Source: Mariniblastus sp. (GTDB lineage: Bacteria > Planctomycetota > Planctomycetia > Pirellulales > Pirellulaceae). From it: a DNA stretch of 37,430 nucleotides. Position numbers and translations under genes: made by a program. Shown one piece after another: positions 1 through 10,287 of the stretch (position 1 is the stretch's first letter; the number at the start of each line of letters is the position of its first letter). The notes under the pieces are model-generated. The model saw only the letters and a list, made by a program, of their open reading frames with translations. It ran no database searches and had not been told where the DNA came from. Location: the NCBI GenBank assembly GCA_022447555.1, contig JAKVBF010000001.1, positions 480,408 through 517,837 of the forward strand. Direction: 5' to 3'.

Positions 1-1233
1 GAACTGGACCCCAAGGTAACGCTTAAGCAGGTGCAGCGTCGTGAGCGAGAGTTGCGACGATTTCGACATTACCTCCAGAACGCCAACTGCGTTGAATTTG
101 AATATGAAAATTTACTTTGTCCACAAGGTCATTTCACGGATGAATGGGCACAATCACTAACCCAACTCCTCGGGTGCGAGTCATTGCCGCTCCTTCAGCC
201 GTCGACACGAAAAATGGGGCGATCCCTTTCGGAGGTCGTCGTCAATCTCGATACCGCGATCAAGCCCCACTTGATTCAACACGGATATGACAAACTATTC
301 GGTCGCCCAAACATTCACCCAAGCCCTGCTGCGAACCACAGCTCCCGACGCTGCGATGCTCTAAAATCCTCCGAAACAAAACAAGTGCGCAAAGTCATCC
401 AAACCACCGTTCGCGACCGATTGCCCCAACCTCGCACTCGAGTCAACCCAACCTGGCAGCCCATTTTTTTAATCGCAATGCAACAAGCCGACGCAGGGGG
501 GCTGCGTGGCGCACTAACAAACCAGAGTTCCTTGACGGAACTGAACGAAATTTTTCACCCCAAGCACCTGCAATTTTGGCCCTTCCGTCGGCAGCAGATT
601 AGTCGCAACCCCGAACTCTCTTTGCCAACTGCCGCCAATCAGCTGGAGCTATTCGAGTCTTTTTTGGACACTCAACGCAAACGCAACCCTGCTGGTGTGT
701 TAATCGATGTCACTTATTCTTCGTTGCACCACCTGAACCATGTCTGGCACCCGCCGGGCTCGCGCCCCCTACTGTTGGACTGGCTCGCCAAAAATAGATA
801 CCCTATCCTTCATGTTGTTCGCGACAATCTGCCACAAGCAGCGGTTCACGAGATTGTCAGGCGGCGCTCCAAACCGACTGAAGCGCCAGTCACATCCGCC
901 AAGCAGCCTAACCTAAGGCTGCGCGCCACAGAGGTCGTGCGACAGCTCAGATCATACAAAAAGCAACGGTCTATTGTTTGTCGTTGGCTGGCATCGACGC
1001 ACTGCCTGGAACTTCAAGCTGAAACTCTGGCCGAAAGTGAAGGGGCCTTGGCAGAGGAGTTGGCCGCCCCCATTCGCCATCACTTGCGACTCGCGGGCAC
1101 CCATCCATTACAAATCTCACAACCAACGTACCCACCTTTTGGGATGGGTATCGAAAATTTCGAATCGGAAATCCGTCCGGCGCTACTCAACGAAGGCTAT
1201 GCCAATTGGCTGCCCCCCTCCCGCGCTGCTTGA
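1..1233 (+). CDS. Tandem sulfotransferase-like protein, 5' end missing
   Basis: The frame is open to the left edge, so the gene is partial; a GTG at 31 is internal. The visible 410 residues hold the end of one sulfotransferase-like domain followed by a complete second copy. The unit 'arginine-rich helix, hydrophobic strand, acidic loop, small helical end' occurs near residues 8-95 and again near 310-405, which indicates an internal duplication. The second copy has the strand-loop-helix where a sulfotransferase binds the 5'-phosphosulfate of PAPS (IFLIAMQQADAGGLRG), but the usual PRSGTT-type loop is lost. The 3'-phosphate region (LHVVRDN) is partly kept. Family membership is moderately sure. 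Activity of the second domain is doubtful and it may only bind substrate or partners. It converges on the next gene. Confidence 0.6.
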   Translation, partial: ELDPKVTLKQVQRRERELRRFRHYLQNANCVEFEYENLLCPQGHFTDEWAQSLTQLLGCESLPLLQPSTRKMGRSLSEVVVNLDTAIKPHLIQHGYDKLFGRPNIHPSPAANHSSRRCDALKSSETKQVRKVIQTTVRDRLPQPRTRVNPTWQPIFLIAMQQADAGGLRGALTNQSSLTELNEIFHPKHLQFWPFRRQQISRNPELSLPTAANQLELFESFLDTQRKRNPAGVLIDVTYSSLHHLNHVWHPPGSRPLLLDWLAKNRYPILHVVRDNLPQAAVHEIVRRRSKPTEAPVTSAKQPNLRLRATEVVRQLRSYKKQRSIVCRWLASTHCLELQAETLAESEGALAEELAAPIRHHLRLAGTHPLQISQPTYPPFGMGIENFESEIRPALLNEGYANWLPPSRAA

Positions 1234-1251
1234 GCAGGCTGAAACCTAAAA

Positions 1252-1644
1252 TCACCACCAAGAAGCTAGCCAGCGAAACAGGGCCCACAGCAGGGTCGTC
1301 CCTAGAAACGTAATGGTCATGATAGGAGCGATAGCCTGCCAGGCCGCGGGATTGAGCCCTTGTTGTTGAGCCCGTTGCCCAGCGTGAAATTCACGCGTGT
1401 TAGACAAGTCACCACAGTCTGGACATACCGCCTGATCAAACCCAGACTGATCGCGCGCCGCCATAAAATATCGATCACACAAAACACAGAAAAACTGCAA
1501 TTCCTCCTGTGGATCTTTATCAACCGGTTGAATTGGCCTGCGGCAATTGACGCAATTACCTTCTTCATCCGGCTGGCCCTTAAAATAGCAAAGCCAACAT
1601 TCCTGCTCGTCATCAGATGAGTTCATCAGGGAGTCCAAATTCAT
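1252..1644 (-). CDS. Zinc-ribbon protein with C-terminal membrane anchor
   Basis: A 130-residue protein of unknown function. Four CxxC pairs are visible at C16/C19, C31/C34, C53/C56 and C74/C77, which fit two stacked zinc ribbons. After a Gln/Ala-rich linker a single hydrophobic segment (about 102-126) ends the protein, so it is probably tail-anchored with the ribbons in the cytoplasm. An alternative start is the methionine at residue 7 (1626). There is no clear ribosome binding site at either. It converges with the sulfotransferase gene (18 bases between stops) and diverges from the response regulator. Eight spaced cysteines argue strongly that the frame is real; the role is not known. Confidence 0.7.
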   Translation of the reverse strand: MNLDSLMNSSDDEQECWLCYFKGQPDEEGNCVNCRRPIQPVDKDPQEELQFFCVLCDRYFMAARDQSGFDQAVCPDCGDLSNTREFHAGQRAQQQGLNPAAWQAIAPIMTITFLGTTLLWALFRWLASWW

Positions 1645-1874
1645 GTCCGGCCTTGCGGTTGTACGGGCAATCAGCCCAAGTCTACAGGAACTGGCACACG
1701 TCGTTTAGGGTAGTGGCCCTCAAACTACCGACTGTTTTAAGGCGAGTTATAAAAGATTGTGCCGGTTTGGCTACCGTGGCTTTAATCCGACCGTGCATCA
1801 TCTAGAATAAAGGGCCAAAAGCGACTCAAGTCTGTCATACCAAGCCGACAGCAAAAATTAATCCAGCTATTTTG

Positions 1875-3356
1875 ATGTCTGATCGAGCCAACGTGAAATC
1901 TCAATCAAATCCTCCCCGCCTGATGGTCGTTGAAGATCAGGCCTCGATGCGCGAACTGCTTCAGGAATATCTGGAGCAGCAAGGATTTTGTGTCGATTGT
2001 TTCCCAAGTGCTGAAGCCGCCCTCCAAGAGATTGGGCTGGGCTCGATAGGTGGCGATGCGGAATTCAACTTTTCCGAGCCTAATAGAGCGACCACTTCAG
2101 GTAATGAGTTACAGCCCTCACGAGCACTCGCGCCGTATGATGCTATTTTAACGGATATTAAAATGCCAGGTTTGGATGGTCTTCGGTTTTGCCAAATCTT
2201 AGGCGAGTACCGAGCTAACTTGCCGGTCATCGTGATGACGGCGTACGGGAGCATGGAGACCTCTATCGAAGCCCTGCGAGCCGGAGCTTTTGATTTCGTT
2301 ACCAAACCAGTTGAACTGGAGTTGCTAAGGGCTTCACTGGTGCGCGCGACGGAACACTCTCGCCTCAAACAGCAGATTCGTTCACTCAAAGCTCACACCG
2401 GGTTGAATCAATTCGATCAATTGATTGGTGATAGTGAGGTTATCCGCAAGCTCAAAGATCAACTTTCTCGAGTGGTTAATTCATCTGCCTCTGTATTGCT
2501 GACGGGTGAAAGCGGATCTGGAAAAGAGGTTGCGGCGAGGGCCTTGCACTCACAGAGCGAGCGCAACGACAAGCCGTTCGTCGCAGTAAACTGCGCTGCA
2601 TTGCCCGAGTCTTTAATCGAAAGCGAGCTGTTTGGACATGTCAAAGGAGCGTTCACCGACGCCCGCCAGGATCGTGACGGCCTGTTTCTACAAGCCGATG
2701 GTGGCACCCTGTTCCTTGATGAAATCGGTGAATTGCCGATTGAAATGCAGCCTAAGCTATTACGATGTCTAGAACAGAAAACGGTTCGGCCCGTGGGCGG
2801 CAAGACCGAGCAGCCTTTTGACGTCCGCCTCATTACCGCAACCAACCGGGATCTGGAAAATGAAGTCGAAGCGAAACGGTTTCGCGAAGACCTTTACTAC
2901 CGAATCAATGTCTTAGAAATCGCCATCCCTTCATTGCGAACTCGCGGAACCGATGTTCTTATATTGGCCAAACACTTTCTCGACCAATTCGCCGCCCAAA
3001 CGGGTCGACCACTTCGCCAATTTGACGAAAACGCCACTCGAAAATTACTGGCTTATGACTGGCCCGGCAATGTTCGCGAACTAAGAAATGTAGTGGAGCG
3101 AGGGGAAGTCCTGTCTCGCTCAGAACAGATCACCATCGATGAGCTGCCCGATAAAATAGCGAACTACCAATCCACCCAACTGGTGATCGGGGACCAAGAC
3201 AACCAGCCGCTTGCGTCCCTTGATATCATTGAACACCGATACATCCAGTATGTTCTGAGACAGACCGGGGGAAATAAAACGGAAGCCGCGAAAATTCTTG
3301 GACTCGACCGAAAAACACTCTATCGGAAACTGAAAGAGCGGGAAACGGATGAGTGA
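1875..3356 (+). CDS. Sigma-54-dependent response regulator (NtrC family)
   Basis: A 493-residue transcriptional activator that would drive sigma-54 promoters after phosphorylation. The receiver domain (about 15-160) has the acidic pair E20/D21, phospho-acceptor D94 (ILTD), T122 and K144. The AAA+ domain (about 182-405) has Walker A GESGSGKE (211-218), the sigma-54 contact loop as GAFTDA (258-263) and Walker B GTLFLDE (277-283). A Fis-type helix-turn-helix lies at 453-488. About 30 extra residues (55-87) are inserted in the receiver between helix 2 and strand 3. I chose ATG 1875; a TTG directly before it (1872) is the other option, and neither has a clear Shine-Dalgarno. It converges on the histidine kinase gene with 22 bases between stops. 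The likely target is the sigma-54 promoter near 5100. Confidence 0.95.
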   Translation: MSDRANVKSQSNPPRLMVVEDQASMRELLQEYLEQQGFCVDCFPSAEAALQEIGLGSIGGDAEFNFSEPNRATTSGNELQPSRALAPYDAILTDIKMPGLDGLRFCQILGEYRANLPVIVMTAYGSMETSIEALRAGAFDFVTKPVELELLRASLVRATEHSRLKQQIRSLKAHTGLNQFDQLIGDSEVIRKLKDQLSRVVNSSASVLLTGESGSGKEVAARALHSQSERNDKPFVAVNCAALPESLIESELFGHVKGAFTDARQDRDGLFLQADGGTLFLDEIGELPIEMQPKLLRCLEQKTVRPVGGKTEQPFDVRLITATNRDLENEVEAKRFREDLYYRINVLEIAIPSLRTRGTDVLILAKHFLDQFAAQTGRPLRQFDENATRKLLAYDWPGNVRELRNVVERGEVLSRSEQITIDELPDKIANYQSTQLVIGDQDNQPLASLDIIEHRYIQYVLRQTGGNKTEAAKILGLDRKTLYRKLKERETDE

Positions 3357-3378
3357 GTTCACTCGCCTCAAAGGTCGA

Positions 3379-4806
3379 CTACCCGGCGTCCCCGGCGTCT
3401 GCTACGGGTAGTGAGATTCGAAACTGGCTCCCCTGCCCAACCGCGCTCTTCAGCTCGATTTTCCCACCGTGCTCATCGATAATACCATGAACGATTGACA
3501 GCCCTAGGCCGGTGCCTGAGCCAACACCCTTAGTCGTGAAAAACGGCTCGAAGACCTTGGCTTGGGTTTCTAGATCCATCCCCTCACCATGATCTGTGAA
3601 ATCCAACACCCAACTCTGTTGATCGATATCAGGAGTCAGCGAGATATCGATTTGGTCGCCATCGACGGACGCGTCCACTGCATTATCAATCAAATTCATC
3701 ACCACCTGCTGCATTTGATTAAAGTCGACTTCACAGAACGCCCCCTTATCCGGCATCGTTGTTTTAATCCCGATACTGCGCTTCGCTGCTAAGGGCCGAA
3801 TGAGATCGACGGCTCGGTGCACAACCTGTCGTAAGTCGCCGACGGCCTGCTGACTCCCACCCCTTCGGGCAAAATCCAACAGTTTTTTGATGATCGCTGA
3901 AATTCGCTCAGACTCGGACTTAATCGCTCGCGCATTCTCTTGGACTTTTTCGGGTGACATATCATGATCGGTTAGAATCATGGATGCTCGTCCCGTCACA
4001 ACATTAAGTGGTGTTCCTACTTCGTGCGCGAATCCAGCCGCCAACTGTCCGACCGTTTTAAGTCGGTCTGCGTGACGCAACTGTTCCATCGCAAGGAGCC
4101 GCTGATTGGTTTCGTTTTCAATTTTACATTTCTGTTCCTGTAACTGCTCGCACATCTGATTCACCGCGCTGGCCAACTGCCCTAGTTCGTCATTGGAGTG
4201 AATCTCTAAATCGCTAGAGAAATCCCCATGCCCCACTCGCTCCATTTTCCGGGTCAACGCGCTCAATGGTTGAGCGATCCAGCGAACCCCAGCCGTCATC
4301 ACGACGCCAATGCTAAAGAGCCCCATAACGCCAATCAACAGCAACGCGGTCAGCCAAGTCTGTTTGGACTGAGCGTCCACGGGCTCGAGCGACGAGGCAA
4401 TCTCGATCGCGCCATTCCGACCTTTCGATTCCACCGGGTAGTAGGTGAACAGCGCTCGCTCCCCGTTCGCCATCCCGACCAGGGACGAAGTGGTTCCCCG
4501 CTCGGAAACGATACTCGCCTGATCCAAAGCAGGCCGAAACTCCCGGCTCGTGGTCTGCTCAAACCAGACCCATCGAACTTGCATCAACTCATCGCTCACC
4601 GTTTGGACCACTTGCCTGATGTGAATGGGGTCTCCCGAATCAATCGCTTCGTGAAATCCAGCCTGATGGGTCATCAAGTCTGTCATTTCTTCGTGCCGCT
4701 CTTCGACCGACGCAAAAAACTGCTTGCTTGTAAAATGACTCGACACGGCAGTCACCGCGACGACGGCCAAGATAAAAATCAGAATGAACTTACCGGCAAG
4801 TTTCAT
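3379..4806 (-). CDS. Membrane sensor histidine kinase
   Basis: 475 residues in the order TM1 (about 5-22), a periplasmic sensor region of about 125 residues, TM2 (about 152-173), HAMP (about 175-227), a dimerisation/phospho-acceptor domain with H261 in the HEVGTPL box, and the catalytic ATPase domain. The N box is NLIDNAVDA (371-379), G1 is DHGEGM (405-410), the F box is FEPFFTTK and G2 is GSGTGLGLS (429-437). This layout is typical of NtrB/ZraS-type kinases that work with sigma-54 activators. It lies tail to tail with the NtrC-type regulator, its probable partner, so the two are transcribed separately. The periplasmic part is not a family I recognise. Confidence 0.95.
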   Translation of the reverse strand: MKLAGKFILIFILAVVAVTAVSSHFTSKQFFASVEERHEEMTDLMTHQAGFHEAIDSGDPIHIRQVVQTVSDELMQVRWVWFEQTTSREFRPALDQASIVSERGTTSSLVGMANGERALFTYYPVESKGRNGAIEIASSLEPVDAQSKQTWLTALLLIGVMGLFSIGVVMTAGVRWIAQPLSALTRKMERVGHGDFSSDLEIHSNDELGQLASAVNQMCEQLQEQKCKIENETNQRLLAMEQLRHADRLKTVGQLAAGFAHEVGTPLNVVTGRASMILTDHDMSPEKVQENARAIKSESERISAIIKKLLDFARRGGSQQAVGDLRQVVHRAVDLIRPLAAKRSIGIKTTMPDKGAFCEVDFNQMQQVVMNLIDNAVDASVDGDQIDISLTPDIDQQSWVLDFTDHGEGMDLETQAKVFEPFFTTKGVGSGTGLGLSIVHGIIDEHGGKIELKSAVGQGSQFRISLPVADAGDAG

Positions 4807-4988
4807 GGCTTTCGTTTCCTGTGAATGCAGTTCGCGGAAAGGAGTGACTACAAATTTGATGCCAATCCCCTCTCAGTTCTATTGTGGTCCAATTCTTACA
4901 GGGACGGGAGACGCGTTCATTAAATTGGCTCGGCTTGAGAGGCCGGGGCATTTCGCCTCGCGCGGGGCTTCACGCCCCCCTACCAGGC

Positions 4989-5078
4989 CGCTTTTTTAGG
5001 GTTTTCAATCAAACCCCTCTAAGGACCGGCTTTTTTGACCCAGGCTTACTCGCACAAAACAACTTTTTTAGCGGGCCG
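4989..5078 (+). repeat. Three loose CTTTTTT elements upstream of sigma-54 promoter
   Basis: CTTTTTT occurs at 4991, 5030 and 5063, each with GC-rich sequence (GGCCG, GACCGG, GCGGGCC) on one side and often GGG or CCC near the other. Starts are 39 and 33 bases apart. They lie about 35-110 bases upstream of the -24 element, where NtrC-type activators usually bind. The match between copies is loose, so this is only a candidate enhancer. Confidence 0.25.
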
Positions 5079-5098
5079 CTCTAAACCTCATCACTGTT

Positions 5099-5115
5099 TG
5101 GCATGCCGGTTGCTT
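5099..5115 (+). promoter_or_regulatory. Sigma-54 (-24/-12) promoter for htrA
   Basis: TGGCATGCCGGTTGCTT matches the sigma-54 consensus TGGCACG-N4-TTGCW at all but one base (T for C), with the GG and GC doublets at the required spacing. Transcription would start near 5125, about 190 bases before the htrA ATG. It faces htrA and lies next to the genes of a sigma-54 activator and its kinase, which makes a chance match less likely. Confidence 0.7.
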
Positions 5116-5313
5116 TGACTCTGTTTCACACAAAAACAATTCATCGCCGATGGTGAAGCGTCGGCCGCCAAGCCGGAAGTGATGCATTCAAGCAAGCAAA
5201 GGGCGTGAAAGGGTGACCTCAAAGCAATCCGCTCGCAATCTCCGGCTGTTGTGTGAATTGATGGCCTTGTCAAACAAGAAACTCGGACGAGAACATTTTC
5301 TGGAGCCCTAGAT

Positions 5314-6894
5314 ATGAACAGATCGATATTTACAAAGTACTGCATGGGCTGTGTCGCCATGACATTTTTGGTTTATGGATTGTTTGCCGCATCCGACGAT
5401 CGGCGATTATTTGCCGATCCCCTAGAGGCCGGCACCACGTCAAAGGCCAGTCGCGTTAACTGGCAGATCGGGGATCCTGATAATGGTGACGAGGCGTCCT
5501 ACGAGTTTAAAGAGGATGCAGCGATCGCAGCGGCAAAAAGCCTATCTTACGCCTTTCGAAGCGTCTCGAAGCGAATCCTCCCAACCATCGTTGCTATCGA
5601 TAATAACCCGCGGCTTCAACCCGGCCAACCAGCACGGGGGCTGTCTCCGCAAGGGCTTAGCCCGTCGTTGCAAAATCCATTCGGAGGAGGTCCTCTAAAT
5701 AGCTTGCCCGGTATGCGGCCGAGCAGGACTCCTCAACAATCGGGCGTTGGCTCCGGAGTGATCGTAGATGGATCTGGGCTGATCTTGACTAACAACCACG
5801 TGGTCCAGGGAAACGGAATCATCACGGCGCGACTCCACGACGGTCGTGAATTTAAGGCCGATCAAGTTTGGACCGACCCGAAGACAGACGTCGCGTTAAT
5901 AAAAATCCAAGTCAACGAGAGGCTTCCGGTCGCGACAATTGGCGACAGCGATGAAACACAAGTAGGTGACTGGGTTCTGGCAATGGGACAGCCTTTTGGT
6001 TTGGAAAGCACGGTTACGGCAGGCATCATCAGCGCCAAAAGTCGCACAATGGGAATCATGGATCGAGAAGACTTTCTCCAAACCGACGCAGCCATTAATC
6101 CAGGCAACAGCGGCGGGCCTTTGGTCGATCTGGACGGCCGGATTGTCGGTATCAACACTGCCATCTCATCGCGAGGCGGCGGTAATGACGGCGTCGGTTT
6201 TGCTGTGCCAATCAACTTGGCAAAGTGGGTGGCTGACGAATTGGTCGATGACGGTATCGTCCAACGAGCGTATCTGGGTGTGGGCATCCAAGCGGTTACC
6301 CAGCCGTTGGCAGACCAGTTCAATCTCCCACCGCGAACAGGTCTGTTGATCACTCAGGTGATGCCCGGTTCGCCCGCGCAACAAGCGGGCGTACGGGATG
6401 GCGACATCCTCGTTGAATTTGACGGTGACGAGGTGAACTCCGCCCACAGGCTTCAAATGAAGGTTGAACGCAGCAAGATTGGGCAACGATATGGCTTGGT
6501 TGTCTTGCGTGAGGGGAAGCGTCTCGAGCTCGAGTGCGTCGCCCAGCAGGCTAAGGTCCGACCCGTCAACAGGTTAGGCTTTTCGACGGGCAGTCAGACT
6601 GAACCAACTGCCTACGATGATCTCGGTTTGCAAGTCGAATCGATGGATTCAGATATCGCCCAGCGATTGAATCTTTCCGGTTTACAAGGCGTCGTGATCA
6701 CCGGTGTTCAGTCTGACAGCCCTGCGGCCTCCTCGGGTTTGAAAATTGGAATGGTTCTTGCCAAGGTCAATCAATACCAGGTTGATTCGGCTGAGGATTT
6801 TCGCAACGCGGTCATTGAGGCTGATCTCGAAGACGGAATCCTCTTTTTGGCAAGAACCTCCCAAGGATCACGATTTATCGTGGTCCGAAAATAA
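5314..6894 (+). CDS. HtrA/DegP-type periplasmic serine protease
   Basis: A 526-residue quality-control protease that would degrade or refold damaged envelope proteins. An N-terminal signal or anchor segment (about 9-26) is followed by a trypsin-like domain with H162 (TNNHVV), D192 (TDVALIK) and S266 (GNSGGP). Two PDZ domains follow (about 315-408 and 432-525), the DegP/DegQ arrangement. A Pro/Gly/Gln-rich stretch (about 98-142) precedes the protease core and may form the LA-like regulatory loop. The start is ATG 5314 with only a weak TGGAG upstream. A sigma-54 promoter lies about 190 bases before it and a strong hairpin terminator follows. The neighbouring two-component genes suggest induction by envelope stress, which is inference. 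Confidence 0.95.
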   Translation: MNRSIFTKYCMGCVAMTFLVYGLFAASDDRRLFADPLEAGTTSKASRVNWQIGDPDNGDEASYEFKEDAAIAAAKSLSYAFRSVSKRILPTIVAIDNNPRLQPGQPARGLSPQGLSPSLQNPFGGGPLNSLPGMRPSRTPQQSGVGSGVIVDGSGLILTNNHVVQGNGIITARLHDGREFKADQVWTDPKTDVALIKIQVNERLPVATIGDSDETQVGDWVLAMGQPFGLESTVTAGIISAKSRTMGIMDREDFLQTDAAINPGNSGGPLVDLDGRIVGINTAISSRGGGNDGVGFAVPINLAKWVADELVDDGIVQRAYLGVGIQAVTQPLADQFNLPPRTGLLITQVMPGSPAQQAGVRDGDILVEFDGDEVNSAHRLQMKVERSKIGQRYGLVVLREGKRLELECVAQQAKVRPVNRLGFSTGSQTEPTAYDDLGLQVESMDSDIAQRLNLSGLQGVVITGVQSDSPAASSGLKIGMVLAKVNQYQVDSAEDFRNAVIEADLEDGILFLARTSQGSRFIVVRK

Positions 6895-6916
6895 GTTCTG
6901 TCGTGATGAAGAACGG

Positions 6917-6953
6917 AAAGCCATGTCGAATTTTTTCGGCATGGCTTTTTTAT
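6917..6953 (+). terminator. Rho-independent terminator after htrA
   Basis: Arms at 6917-6930 and 6935-6948 pair over 14 bp with one G-T wobble around a TTTT loop, and the 3' arm runs into a T-rich tail. It lies just after the htrA stop and overlaps the last codon of the convergent EamA gene. Confidence 0.85.
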
Positions 6954-7828
6954 ATCCGATCTGGTTCGCCCGAATTCTTACCCTGCAAGGTATCCGTCGG
7001 TTTCCGCGCAGCCAAAGCCAAACCAACGCCCCCCAAAACCACCACGCCGGCAACAACCAGCCTGAGGCTCATCGTCTCTGATAAAAATAGCACGCCTCCG
7101 GCTGCAGCGATCACAGGCACGGACAACTGGACCACCGCCGCTCTTGTCGCCGTCAATTTTTGCAACGCCTGATACCAGAGAACGTATCCAATCCCCGACG
7201 CTATGGCGCCGGATGCGACCGCCAAAATAAACCCTCGCAATTCAATTTTTAGGTCCGGAAGCATCCACCAGCTCACTACGAGTGTGAATGGCAAAGCCCG
7301 TAAAAAATTACCTGCGGTGCGTTCCAGCGGATTCGCATGGCCCTTCCCCAGCAGGGAATAGACTCCCCAGGCGCATCCGGAGATCGCCATCAAGGCCGCC
7401 CCTGTGGGTGATGGCGCCGACAGCCCGGGGGACAAAAAATAAATCAATCCACCAATCGCTAAACCAAATCCCATCCACTGCCATACATGGGGACGCTCCC
7501 CTCGCATCAACGCCAAGATAATCATCGTCAGCTGGACCGCGCCGAACAAGATCAAGGCACCGCTTCCAGCCTCTAGCTGCACATACGCAAATGAAAATGG
7601 AATCGCATAGAGAAACAGCATGCTCGCTGAAAACCAGCTGCCCGCAGGTCGCGACCAAGCGCCGGTTCGCCAACCTTGAATCAAGACCAGAGTCGCAGCT
7701 CCGGCACACAATCGAATGGTAGAAAAGCTGGCAGGGTCGATCGACTCTTGACCCAATGCTAGTCGACACAGCACCGAATTAGCGGCAAACGCCATCAAGG
7801 CCAACAGCGTGCAGACTATTGTAAACAT
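6950..7828 (-). CDS. EamA/DMT-family membrane exporter
   Basis: 292 residues, almost entirely hydrophobic, with about ten membrane segments arranged as two EamA repeats (about 5-135 and 150-282). The family exports metabolites such as amino acids or nucleotides, and this sequence alone does not show the substrate. The start ATG at 7828 begins directly with the first helix. It ends inside the htrA terminator. It lies 66 bases beyond the isocitrate dehydrogenase stop on the same strand, so it may be read from that transcript, but no functional link is apparent. Confidence 0.88.
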   Translation of the reverse strand: MFTIVCTLLALMAFAANSVLCRLALGQESIDPASFSTIRLCAGAATLVLIQGWRTGAWSRPAGSWFSASMLFLYAIPFSFAYVQLEAGSGALILFGAVQLTMIILALMRGERPHVWQWMGFGLAIGGLIYFLSPGLSAPSPTGAALMAISGCAWGVYSLLGKGHANPLERTAGNFLRALPFTLVVSWWMLPDLKIELRGFILAVASGAIASGIGYVLWYQALQKLTATRAAVVQLSVPVIAAAGGVLFLSETMSLRLVVAGVVVLGGVGLALAARKPTDTLQGKNSGEPDRI

Positions 7829-7893
7829 AGCGTCTCACAGCTTTTTCGTCTTACTACAGATGAAAGACTATTCCGCTTGTCATTCAGACCGAC

Positions 7894-10236
<2,343 letters not shown>

Positions 10237-10287
10237 CTAACACCACAGCGCGCTAAATCATTTCAAGACGCCCCGTTTTCAGTCTGT

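Larger units (their letters stand above)
4807..5313. other. 507-base control region between kinase and HtrA genes
   Basis: No convincing gene here; the short open frames look like chance. The region must hold the kinase promoter (-) and the htrA promoter (+). It contains a near-consensus sigma-54 promoter (5099-5115) and, upstream of it, three copies of a CTTTTTT-centred, GC-flanked element starting near 4991, 5030 and 5063. From the promoter to the htrA start codon is a leader of roughly 190 bases in which I see no riboswitch. Confidence 0.6.

Noticed and set aside
4784-5084. Two overlapping plus-strand frames (71 and 66 codons) before htrA
   Set aside because: Low-complexity translations with no motif, lying in the probable control region upstream of the sigma-54 promoter.
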